Below, piece by piece: positions 24,132-32,271 of a stretch of 41,974 bases of DNA (its first letter is position 1; each line of letters opens with the position of its first letter). The DNA comes from Clostridia bacterium (GTDB taxonomy: Bacteria > Bacillota_A > Clostridia > Oscillospirales > CAG-272): positions 1-41,974 of the forward strand of contig JAGBRZ010000066.1 of NCBI GenBank assembly GCA_017632155.1, in the 5' to 3' direction. The notes beneath the pieces were generated by a model. That model was not told where the DNA came from. It saw nothing but the letters and a program-made list of their open reading frames with translations, and did not search any database. Made by a program: the position numbers and the translations under genes.

Positions 24132-26073
24132 GAATCAAATGCCTCCCAAGGGATTTGACGGCAAGCCGATGAAGCGTAAGATAAACTTTAAAACTCTCGG
24201 CAGAACTGTCAAGATGCTCTTTAAGTTCTATCCCGTTCTCGTGCCCGTGACAATCGTCTGCATCCTCTTCTCAGCCGCATGCGCAACTCTTCCCGGACTC
24301 TTCATCCAGAATGTCATCGAGATCATCGGAAACGCACAGGAAAGAGGCCTTTCGTGGGAAGAGGCAAGCAAAGAGGTCATTCCGCTTATGACTCTCCTAG
24401 CAACGCTTTATACTCTCTCCCTCCTTTCGATCACCGCATATACACAGCTTATGGCATACATCACGCAGGGCTTCCTCTGCAAGATGCGCCGCGCGATGTT
24501 CGACAAGATGCAGAATCTTCCCATCAAGTATTTCGACACCCATAAGCACGGCGATATCATGTCGCATTACACCAACGACATCGACACCCTCCGCCAGCTC
24601 ATCTCTCAAGCACTTCCCTCGATCATCCAGGCAGGCTCGATCGTCCTCTTCGTTGTTGCAATAATGCTCTACTTCAGCGTATGGATGACGCTTGTTGTAA
24701 TGGTCGGCGTTATCTTTATGATAATGGTATCCAAGAAGGTCGGCGGCGGCTCGGCAAAATACTTCATCCGTCAGCAGATAGCTATGGGACGCGCCGAGGG
24801 TTACGTTCAGGAAATGATGAACGGTCAGAAGGTTGTCAAGGTCTTCTGCCACGAGGACGCGGTCATCACCGATTTCGATAAGGTCAACAACGATCTCTTC
24901 GAGGACAGCTACCGCGCACACGCCTACGCGAATATGATGGGTCCCATCATCGCCAATATCGGTAATATCCTCTACGTTATTATGGCGATCGTCGGCGGTA
25001 TCTTCATCATCACCGAGATCCCCAACATCTGCCTCTCGCGCGATCCCTCGATGGCAGTGCTCAATATCAGTATCGCAGTTCCCTTCCTTAATATGACCAA
25101 GCAGTTCACGGGTAACGTCAACCAGCTCTCGCAGCAGTTCAACTCGATCGTCATGGGTCTTGCGGGCGCAGAGCGAGTTTTCGCAGTCATGGACGAAACG
25201 CCCGAAGCTGACGATGGCTACGTTACTCTCGTCAACGTCAAGGAAAATGCAAACGGCGAGCTTGAGGAAACCACAGATCGCACCCACAAGTGGGCTTGGA
25301 AGCATCCCCACGGCGACGGCACTCTCACATACACTCCCCTCCGTGGCGACGTTCGTCTGACCGAAGTTGATTTCGCCTACGAGGAAGGCAAGCCGGTTCT
25401 TCATGACGTAACCGTCTATGCAGAGCCCGGTCAGAAAGTAGCCTTCGTTGGCGCAACCGGCGCGGGAAAGACCACGATCACCAACCTTATCAACCGCTTC
25501 TATGACATCGCCGACGGCAAGATCCGCTACGACGGTATCAATATCAACAAGATCAAGAAGGATGACCTCCGCCGCTCACTCGGCATCGTTCTTCAGGAAA
25601 CCAACCTCTTCACGGGCACGGTTATGGACAACATCCGCTACGGACGCCTTGACGCGACCGACGAGGAATGCATCGAAGCCGCTCGCCTTGCGGGCGCGGA
25701 CGATTTCATCACCCGTCTGCCCGAGGGCTATGACACGATGCTGACCGGAAACGGCGCAAACCTCTCTCAGGGTCAGCGTCAGCTTCTCGCAATCGCACGC
25801 GCCGCAGTTGCAGACCCGCCCTGCCTCATCCTTGACGAGGCGACCTCCTCGATCGACACCCGTACAGAGGCGATCGTCCAGGCGGGTATGGATAAGCTGA
25901 TGGAGGGCAGAACGGTATTCGTAATCGCGCACCGCCTCTCCACCGTCCGCAACTCCGACGTCATTATGGTTCTCGACCACGGCCGAATCATCGAACGCGG
26001 CAACCACGATAAGCTCATTGAAGAAAAAGGAACCTATTATAGACTCTATACCGGAGCTTTTGAGCTTGAATAA
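24124..26073 (+). CDS. Heterodimeric ABC exporter, catalytic subunit
   Basis: 649 residues, the partner of the previous gene. It has a ~40-residue basic N-terminal extension, six membrane helices (to ~360), a ~40-residue charged insert before the nucleotide-binding domain (VNVKENANGELEETTDRTHK), Walker A GATGAGKTT, signature LSQGQ and Walker B CLILDEATSSID with the canonical catalytic Glu, then the switch His in FVIAHRLST. ATG 24124 has AGGAGG. The intact Glu here and Asp in the partner predict a single competent ATP site per heterodimer. A strong terminator follows. Confidence 0.92.
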   Translation: MSKNQMPPKGFDGKPMKRKINFKTLGRTVKMLFKFYPVLVPVTIVCILFSAACATLPGLFIQNVIEIIGNAQERGLSWEEASKEVIPLMTLLATLYTLSLLSITAYTQLMAYITQGFLCKMRRAMFDKMQNLPIKYFDTHKHGDIMSHYTNDIDTLRQLISQALPSIIQAGSIVLFVVAIMLYFSVWMTLVVMVGVIFMIMVSKKVGGGSAKYFIRQQIAMGRAEGYVQEMMNGQKVVKVFCHEDAVITDFDKVNNDLFEDSYRAHAYANMMGPIIANIGNILYVIMAIVGGIFIITEIPNICLSRDPSMAVLNISIAVPFLNMTKQFTGNVNQLSQQFNSIVMGLAGAERVFAVMDETPEADDGYVTLVNVKENANGELEETTDRTHKWAWKHPHGDGTLTYTPLRGDVRLTEVDFAYEEGKPVLHDVTVYAEPGQKVAFVGATGAGKTTITNLINRFYDIADGKIRYDGININKIKKDDLRRSLGIVLQETNLFTGTVMDNIRYGRLDATDEECIEAARLAGADDFITRLPEGYDTMLTGNGANLSQGQRQLLAIARAAVADPPCLILDEATSSIDTRTEAIVQAGMDKLMEGRTVFVIAHRLSTVRNSDVIMVLDHGRIIERGNHDKLIEEKGTYYRLYTGAFELE

Positions 26074-26077
26074 GATT

Positions 26078-26116
26078 AATCCCTCGGATTTTCACAAATC
26101 CGAGGGATTTTTTATT
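26078..26116 (+). terminator. Terminator of the ABC exporter operon
   Basis: AATCCCTCGGATTT pairs perfectly with AAATCCGAGGGATT around TCAC, followed by six T. Confidence 0.92.
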
Positions 26117-26141
26117 CAGAACAAAATTCTTTGAACATATT

Positions 26142-26182
26142 CCCTCCCCGGTTTACGGGGAGGGTGCAGGGTGGGGTCCCTT
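26142..26182. repeat. REP-like G/C-rich palindromic unit, copy 1
   Basis: CCCTCCCC-GGTTTAC-GGGGAGGG, then a GGGTGGGGTCCCT tail. A second copy with the same layout lies at 26256-26302. Nothing is coded here. Confidence 0.65.
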
Positions 26183-26255
26183 TTTACAGATACACAATTA
26201 TACAGATATAGGCAATATCAATGTTGTCAAACAAAATTCAAGCACTCGCGAGGCA

Positions 26256-26302
26256 TCCCCCTCCCGGGTTACGGGAGGGGGAGCGAGGGGGTGGGTCCCT
26301 CT
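26256..26302. repeat. REP-like palindromic unit, copy 2
   Basis: CCCCCTCCC-GGGTTAC-GGGAGGGGG, then GGGGGTGGGTCCCT. The stem differs from copy 1 but stays paired. AACAAAATTC precedes both copies. Confidence 0.65.
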
Positions 26303-26317
26303 TGAAGGCGCGCAATT

Positions 26318-26701
26318 TTATAGGTTTTCCACAGGCTTATTATCAAAAAGCGACTTAACCGACCTTATAAATGAAGGAATACCGCCAACAAGCAACATAA
26401 GCCCGAATCCGATGCGAAGCAGATCAGGCGCGAGCATTGATGCAACGATCGCTCCGACTATCGCGCCTATCGTGCCGCCGATAGACATCAGGCTAACCGC
26501 TCCGTAGCAGATATTACGCGCGCGCAGATTGACGGCAGTCGATGCGCCCGAGGAGAAAATGAAAAAGATCAAATTAACTCCTTGGGCGAAAAGCTGACCG
26601 ATCTCGCGGTATTTGGTTAAAAACACGACGAGCAGTCCGCCGCTTCCAACTCCGAGTCCCGAAAGGAGTGCAACCCCACAGCTCACAAGAAAATCTATCA
26701 T
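26318..26701 (-). CDS. TSUP (TauE/SafE) permease, half-size, second gene
   Basis: A 127-residue membrane protein; the start is the minus-strand ATG at 26701 (MIDFLVSCGVALLSGLGVGSG). It has about four helices and one copy of the TSUP glycine motif (GLGVGSGGLLVV), whereas normal TSUP permeases are ~250 residues with two inverted-topology halves each bearing the motif. The other half is the gene at 26887-27252. The family exports sulfite, sulfoacetate or other organic anions. The pair probably assembles as a heterodimer. Confidence 0.8.
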   Translation of the reverse strand: MIDFLVSCGVALLSGLGVGSGGLLVVFLTKYREIGQLFAQGVNLIFFIFSSGASTAVNLRARNICYGAVSLMSIGGTIGAIVGAIVASMLAPDLLRIGFGLMLLVGGIPSFIRSVKSLFDNKPVENL

Positions 26702-26737
26702 TTTATACCTATACAAAACATTATCAATATAAATCTG

Positions 26738-26767
26738 TTTTTTTCGGTGGCTTCGCCGCTGAAAAAA
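26738..26767. terminator. T-tailed hairpin between the two TSUP halves
   Basis: A TTTTTT(C)GGTGGC/GCCGCTGAAAAAA hairpin with a TTC loop and A/T tracts on both sides, so it could terminate in either direction. It sits between two genes that should be co-expressed. Confidence 0.55.
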
Positions 26768-26769
26768 CA

Positions 26770-26810
26770 CCTCCCCGACGAGCAAAGCGAGTCCGCGCGC
26801 CGAGGGGAGG
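26770..26810. repeat. G/C-rich palindromic unit between the TSUP halves
   Basis: CCTCCCC (26770-26776) pairs with GGGGAGG (26804-26810) around a 27-base interior with GACGAGCAAAGCGAGTC-like inner pairing. It resembles the REP-like units at 26142 and 26256 in its CCTCCCC/GGGGAGG ends. Confidence 0.5.
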
Positions 26811-26886
26811 AGCCCAAATCTCTGATTTTGGCGACGGCGATAAACGCGCGTTCCCAATTGTAAAACGCAGTTTTGCAATCGATTTT

Positions 26887-27252
26887 TTAGAATATCATCG
26901 TAAATCCCGACCAAACCACAAGCGCGGAGAAAATGAGCCGCAAAAACCGCGTGTCGATCACAGCAAGCAAAAGTCCGCCACCGACTCCGCCGATGATTGC
27001 GGGAAGAATAAATGGCGCGAATTCAAGCCCGTGAACGCTGCCGCGGAGCACGTAAGCTATTGCCGAAACTGCCGAAATTGGCAACATCACCGCAAGGGCG
27101 TTGGCAAAAATGTCGCGGCTGCTTTGATATTCGCGCGGCAAGATCTTATCCGCGCCGCGAACAAGTATTATTCCTCCGCCCGCGCCGAGCAGACCGTTTA
27201 GCAGTCCCGCCAAAAAGCCGAGCCAAAGCGCGACCGATCCTTTATTTTTCAT
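26887..27252 (-). CDS. TSUP (TauE/SafE) permease, half-size, first gene
   Basis: A 121-residue membrane protein with four likely helices and the TSUP glycine motif as GLLGAGGGIILVRG. The start is at 27252 with a GAGGAA ribosome site. It is transcribed first, 185 bases ahead of its partner half, with hairpins and a palindromic repeat in between. It is divergent from ftsK. Each half keeps its own glycine motif, which argues for a genuine two-gene transporter rather than a broken single gene. Confidence 0.8.
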   Translation of the reverse strand: MKNKGSVALWLGFLAGLLNGLLGAGGGIILVRGADKILPREYQSSRDIFANALAVMLPISAVSAIAYVLRGSVHGLEFAPFILPAIIGGVGGGLLLAVIDTRFLRLIFSALVVWSGFTMIF

Positions 27253-27270
27253 AAAAATTCCTCATCACCC

Positions 27271-27299
27271 TTGTAATTTACCGAATTTCGTGATATAAT
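27271..27299 (+). promoter_or_regulatory. Promoter of ftsK
   Basis: TTGTAA (27271-27276), 17 bp, TATAAT (27294-27299) with TG two bases before the -10. Confidence 0.65.
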
Positions 27300-27382
27300 T
27301 ATATTTGGTATAATTTGCTCAAGCGACAATTCGCTTATAGTATTTCCAAATATCCCGATCCCATTCACGAAAGGAGATCACC

Positions 27383-30307
27383 GTGGCAAACAATCAGAAA
27401 AATTCCCTCCCCGCGCCCAAAAAAGGTGGCAGCTCGGCATCAAAGAAAACACAGTCAGCAGCCCCCGAGCGCGATCCTTACGCCTACTACGACGAGCTTT
27501 ACGAAAAGAATCCGCGTAAGAAAAAGAAGGCAGACGAAAAACTGCCCCCCGATGACTACGAAAAATACGATGAAAGTCCCAAATCAAGCAAAAACGAGCC
27601 CCAAAAGCGCTCAAAGCGCAAACCCATTCAGATAGAGGACGAGCTTCTTGATATCGACCTCACGCCTCCCTCCTCGAAAACCCTGCATCGCCTGATGCCA
27701 TACATTCTCGGCGTTGTCACGGTATTCGTCGTTGCTTGCTTCCTCTTGGCGGGAATCGATGGCGCGATGGGTGACCTTGGCAATCTGTTGCGTAATATGT
27801 TCTTCGGATTTTTCGGTTGGCCGGCATACTTCATTCCGATTGTGCTCGTCAATATGATAATCTATTGGCGCAGATACGTCGACCTTGGCATTATCCGAAG
27901 AAAGATAGTCTTTGGCACAGCCATTCCTCTGCTTCTCTCCTCTCTCATCCATTCGCTTGCGATCGCACGCCTTTATGACGGCTACAAGTGGGCTGAATGG
28001 GGCAAGAGTATCTTTGGCATCAAAGAAGCGGTTTCAAACTGGACACATGGCGTCACGCTTCACGGAGGCGGATTCTTTGGCGGTCTGTTTGGCGGATTCT
28101 TCCGTTGCCTTATCGGCTATGTTGGTTCCGTCATCGTTATAATCGCAGTGCTTGCGCTTGCCATAATCTTCTACGTCGGACTTTCGCCCAGACACTTCAT
28201 TGATATGATCTCCTCGCTCATATCAAAAATCAAGAGCAAACCCCGCGAGCGTAAGATCGAGGTCATCGAACCCGAAGAAGAAGAGGAAGAAATTGAAGAA
28301 GTTCTTCCGAAGCCTCGCACACGCCGTAAAGCCGCTCCCACGCCCGAACCCGAGGATGACATAGCCTCTGTGATCCCCGTGCCCGAGGCGGATGACACCC
28401 CCGCGGTCAGCGGAATCGAGCTGAAGCCCTCGGGCGGAGAATTCGATCCCGATGCAATGGAGATCCTCGGCTCTATCGAAACCAAGCACGCGGAAAAAGG
28501 AAAGGACAAAGAAAAGACCAAGATCCTCGATTCCCTTCGTCCCGTCAGTGAAAGCGAATCTCCCGAAAGCTTCGGCGAGCTTGTTGACACCATTTTTGGC
28601 GAAGCACCGAAAACGGTCGAAGAACCCGCTCCCGCTGTGCTTGAGATCACCGAAGCACCCGTCATCAACATTCCCGCAGAAGAGCCCGAAGATCCCGCTC
28701 CCGTTGAAGACGGCATCCTTCTCCCCGACCAAGCAAAGAAAAAGCAAGCCTACGAACAGCTTGCCGCATATATCTTCCCCCCTCTGACACTCCTTCGCGA
28801 ATCGACCTCGCCCGGACGCGACGCCATCAATGCCGAGCTCCGCGCGAATGCCGAAACGCTTATCGAAAAGCTTGAGTCCTTCCACGTCAAGCTTGCAAAG
28901 ATCGAATACTCGCGCGGCCCCACACTGACCCGCTACGAGCTCTACCCCGCACCCGGAGTCAAGGCAAACTCGATCAAGAATCTTCAGACCGACATCGCAA
29001 TGGCACTCCAGGCAAAGATCAGAATCGAAGCCCCCATCCCTGGTAAGAGCGCAGTCGGCGTCGAGGTGCCGAACAAGTCCTCCTCGACCGTCGCAATCCG
29101 CGAGCTTCTTGATTCGGATCAGTTCAAGAATGCCAATTCAAAGCTTTTCGCTTGCCTCGGCAAGGACATCACGGGCGAGCCGATCTTCATTGACATCGGA
29201 AAAATGCCCCACCTTCTGATCGCGGGTACTACCGGATCAGGTAAATCGGTCTGCATCAACAGCATCATTATGTCGCTGCTCTACAAAGCGCGCCCCGATG
29301 AGGTTCAGTTCATTATGATCGACCCGAAAAAGGTTGAAATGTCGATGTATAACAATCTGCCCCACCTGCGCGTTCCCGTTGTTACAAACGTAAAGAAGGC
29401 TGCGGGCACGCTCAACGCCGCAGTTGGCGAGATGGAGCACCGCTACGAGCTCTTCGAGAACAACCTCGCGCGCGACATCGATGGCTACAACCGTATGATG
29501 AAGGCAGAAGATCCCGATTTCATACCGCTACCCCGACTTGTCATCGTTATCGACGAGCTTGCAGACCTTATGATGAGCGCACCCTCCGAGATCGAAACCT
29601 CGATCGTCCGTCTTGCCCAAAAGGCGCGTGCGGCGGGTATTCACCTCATTGTTGGTACTCAGCGTCCCTCCGTTGACGTCATCACAGGTCTTATCAAGGC
29701 AAATATCCCCTCGAGAATTGCATTTGCGGTTGCTTCGGGTATCGACTCAAGAACCATCATCGACACTGTCGGAGCCGAAAAGCTTCTTGGACGCGGTGAT
29801 ATGCTCTTCTGCCCCATCGGCGCGCAGAATCCCATCCGTGCTCAGGGCACCTTCGTAACCGACGAAGAAGTCGTTGCAGTCACTAATTTCGTCAAGGAAA
29901 ATTCCTCCGGCGCACATTACGACGATGAATTCCTCTCGCGTATCGAAAAGGAATCCGAGCAGATCGTCACCGTCACACCCGGCGCAAAGAAGCCCACGGG
30001 CGGCGCGGTTGGAGGCGGCGCGGCAAGCGGATCATCCGAATGCTTCGACGAGCTCTTCTTCGATGCTCTCAAGCTTGCCGTTGAAAGCGGCACGGTTGCA
30101 ACGTCCTTCCTGCAGAGAAATATCAACGTCGGATTCGGACGCGGTGCAAGAATCATCGACCGCATGGCAAAGCTTGGATTCGTCACTCAGCCCGACGGCA
30201 CCAAGCCGCGTCAGGTACTCCTGACCTCCTCCCAGCTCGCTGAGCTCATTGCCCGCGACGATAAGAGAATTTACGGCCTTATCCCGCAGGATGATGCGGA
30301 AGAATAA
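27383..30307 (+). CDS. ftsK: DNA translocase FtsK/SpoIIIE
   Basis: 974 residues. A polar N-terminus is followed by about four membrane helices (~105-260), a long acidic/Pro-rich linker (~285-470), the RecA-like motor (~470-890) and a C-terminal winged-helix gamma domain (~905-970, SGTVATSFLQRNINVGFGRG). Walker A is GTTGSGKS with Lys621 and Walker B is VIVIDELADLMM. It pumps chromosomal DNA through the closing division or sporulation septum. The start is GTG 27383 with AAGGAG; no ATG is better placed. In spore formers this protein is often the SpoIIIE equivalent. Confidence 0.95.
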   Translation: MANNQKNSLPAPKKGGSSASKKTQSAAPERDPYAYYDELYEKNPRKKKKADEKLPPDDYEKYDESPKSSKNEPQKRSKRKPIQIEDELLDIDLTPPSSKTLHRLMPYILGVVTVFVVACFLLAGIDGAMGDLGNLLRNMFFGFFGWPAYFIPIVLVNMIIYWRRYVDLGIIRRKIVFGTAIPLLLSSLIHSLAIARLYDGYKWAEWGKSIFGIKEAVSNWTHGVTLHGGGFFGGLFGGFFRCLIGYVGSVIVIIAVLALAIIFYVGLSPRHFIDMISSLISKIKSKPRERKIEVIEPEEEEEEIEEVLPKPRTRRKAAPTPEPEDDIASVIPVPEADDTPAVSGIELKPSGGEFDPDAMEILGSIETKHAEKGKDKEKTKILDSLRPVSESESPESFGELVDTIFGEAPKTVEEPAPAVLEITEAPVINIPAEEPEDPAPVEDGILLPDQAKKKQAYEQLAAYIFPPLTLLRESTSPGRDAINAELRANAETLIEKLESFHVKLAKIEYSRGPTLTRYELYPAPGVKANSIKNLQTDIAMALQAKIRIEAPIPGKSAVGVEVPNKSSSTVAIRELLDSDQFKNANSKLFACLGKDITGEPIFIDIGKMPHLLIAGTTGSGKSVCINSIIMSLLYKARPDEVQFIMIDPKKVEMSMYNNLPHLRVPVVTNVKKAAGTLNAAVGEMEHRYELFENNLARDIDGYNRMMKAEDPDFIPLPRLVIVIDELADLMMSAPSEIETSIVRLAQKARAAGIHLIVGTQRPSVDVITGLIKANIPSRIAFAVASGIDSRTIIDTVGAEKLLGRGDMLFCPIGAQNPIRAQGTFVTDEEVVAVTNFVKENSSGAHYDDEFLSRIEKESEQIVTVTPGAKKPTGGAVGGGAASGSSECFDELFFDALKLAVESGTVATSFLQRNINVGFGRGARIIDRMAKLGFVTQPDGTKPRQVLLTSSQLAELIARDDKRIYGLIPQDDAEE

Positions 30308-30319
30308 TATAATATTTGA

Positions 30320-30351
30320 CAAAACCGACGGCAAGTGCCGTCGGTTTTCCT
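30320..30351 (+). terminator. Terminator of ftsK
   Basis: AAAACCGACGGCA pairs with TGCCGTCGGTTTT around a short loop, then CCTTT. Confidence 0.85.
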
Positions 30352-30371
30352 TTAAAAAATCTTATTTACAG

Positions 30372-30400
30372 TTGACTTTCCCCGAAAAATGTATTATAAT
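30372..30400 (+). promoter_or_regulatory. Promoter of the homodimer-type ABC exporter
   Basis: TTGACT (30372-30377), 17 bp, TATAAT (30395-30400). Confidence 0.8.
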
Positions 30401-30439
30401 ATACATAATATATTTTATACAATCGAAAGTGGAAGAAAA

Positions 30440-32221
30440 ATGTTAAAACGATTCATTGCTTACTACAAACCTCACCGTGGGATGCTGACGCTTGATATGC
30501 TCGCATCTCTCGTCATCGCACTTGTCGGTATGGTCTACCCGATCATCACCGAAACAATGCTCGAGGCTTTCCTTGACGGAACGCAAACGGCAAAGATGAT
30601 AATCACAGCAAGTGCGATAGTTCTTGCGCTTTACATCATCCGCCTCTTCCTGCGCTACTTTGTTCAGTATTACGGTCACCTCATCGGTGTCGGAATGCAA
30701 GCGCAGATGCGCCGCGATCTCTTCGCGCACATCCAAAAGCTCCCCTTCTCCTTCTACGATGAGAACGAAACGGGTAAGATCATGACCCGAATGACATCCG
30801 ACCTTTTCGAGATCAGCGAGCTTGCTCACCACGGTCCCGAAAACCTGCTTATCAGCTCGGTCACCTTCATCGCCGCATTCATCTACCTCTGCACGATCGA
30901 CTGGGCGCTGACGCTCATCATCTTCATCTGCGTGCCGATACTTATTATCGTTGCGGCTTATTTCCGCAAAAAGATGCGCTCTGCATTCACCGAGCGCCGC
31001 GCAAGCAACGCTGTCATCAACGCCTCGCTTGAAAGCTCGATATCGGGCATCCGCGTCACCAAGGCATACACCAACCAGGACAAGGAAACCGAAAAATTCG
31101 AGGTTGGAAACAACGCCTTCATCAACGCTTGTAAGAAAGCTTACGATGCAATGGGCAAATTCCACTCGGGAACATCCTTCATCACAGACGTTTTCAACGT
31201 AATCATCCTCATCGCGGGCGGTCTTTTCATCAACGCGGGCAGAATCTCGATCCCCGAATACTCCGCGTTTATGGTGTCGATCAACCTCTTCATCTCCCCC
31301 ATCAACACCCTCATCGGCTTTATGGAGCAGTACCAGAACGGTGTTACCGGCTTTGAACGCTTCCTTGAGATCATCGATACAGAACCCGAGCGCGATCTGC
31401 CCGATGCAATAGAGCTTAAAGACGTCGAAGGCAAGATCGAGTTTGAGCAGGTCGAGTTCTCCTACAAGGATTCCGCAGAAGTCCTTCACGGCATTTCCCT
31501 TAACGTTGAAAAGGGACAAAAGCTTGCGCTTGTCGGCCCTTCCGGTGGTGGTAAGACCACAATCTGCCACCTCATCCCGAGATTCTACAAGATCTCGGGC
31601 GGCGACATCAAGATCGACGGCAAGAGCATAAATCAGCTCACAATGAACTCTCTCCGCCGCAACATCGGTATCGTTCAGCAGGACGTATTCCTCTTTAACG
31701 GCTCAATCCGCGACAACATCCTTTACGGACGCCTCGACGCAACCGAGGAAGAGGTCATTGAAGCGGCAAAGCTTGCCAACATTCACGATTGGGTATCCAC
31801 ACTTGAGCACGGCTACGACACCGAGATCGGTGAGCGCGGAGTTAAGCTCTCCGGCGGTCAGAAGCAGCGTCTTTCGATCGCACGCGTATTCCTCAAAGAC
31901 CCCTCGATCCTCATTCTTGACGAAGCAACCAGCGCGCTTGACAACACCACCGAGATCCTCATCCAGCAGGCGCTCGACGAGCTCTGCAAGGGCAGAACCA
32001 CCATCGTCGTTGCCCACAGACTTTCCACCGTTCGCGGTGCAGACAAGATCGCGGTCATCTCGGACGGTCGCATCGCCGAAGAAGGAAGCCACGATGAGCT
32101 TATGCAGATCGAGGGCGGCATCTATCAGGGACTTTACCGCCTGGGTGTGCGCAACCCCGACAAAGACGGCTCAATCGCCGACATCGACGTAAATCAGCTT
32201 TCAAAGAAAGCGGGATTCTGA
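30440..32221 (+). CDS. ABC exporter (MsbA/BmrA-like half transporter)
   Basis: 593 residues: six membrane helices (~1-320) with the coupling segment SGIRVTKAYTNQDKETEKF, then a nucleotide-binding domain. Walker A is GPSGGGKTT, the signature LSGGQ and Walker B SILILDEATSALD with the catalytic Glu, with His in VVAHRLST. All ATPase motifs are canonical, so it can work as a homodimer, unlike the pair at 22392-26073. ATG 30440 is preceded by GTGGAAG. The gene stands alone with its own promoter and shares a terminator with the convergent binding-protein gene. Confidence 0.9.
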   Translation: MLKRFIAYYKPHRGMLTLDMLASLVIALVGMVYPIITETMLEAFLDGTQTAKMIITASAIVLALYIIRLFLRYFVQYYGHLIGVGMQAQMRRDLFAHIQKLPFSFYDENETGKIMTRMTSDLFEISELAHHGPENLLISSVTFIAAFIYLCTIDWALTLIIFICVPILIIVAAYFRKKMRSAFTERRASNAVINASLESSISGIRVTKAYTNQDKETEKFEVGNNAFINACKKAYDAMGKFHSGTSFITDVFNVIILIAGGLFINAGRISIPEYSAFMVSINLFISPINTLIGFMEQYQNGVTGFERFLEIIDTEPERDLPDAIELKDVEGKIEFEQVEFSYKDSAEVLHGISLNVEKGQKLALVGPSGGGKTTICHLIPRFYKISGGDIKIDGKSINQLTMNSLRRNIGIVQQDVFLFNGSIRDNILYGRLDATEEEVIEAAKLANIHDWVSTLEHGYDTEIGERGVKLSGGQKQRLSIARVFLKDPSILILDEATSALDNTTEILIQQALDELCKGRTTIVVAHRLSTVRGADKIAVISDGRIAEEGSHDELMQIEGGIYQGLYRLGVRNPDKDGSIADIDVNQLSKKAGF

Positions 32222-32225
32222 TTAT

Positions 32226-32266
32226 AAAAAACCACCGACTGTCCAAAGGACAGTCGGTGGTTTTTA
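32226..32266. terminator. Bidirectional terminator between convergent genes
   Basis: AAAAACCACCGACTGTCC pairs perfectly with GGACAGTCGGTGGTTTTT around AAA; A and T tracts make it work for both strands. Confidence 0.92.
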
Positions 32267-32271
32267 TATGC

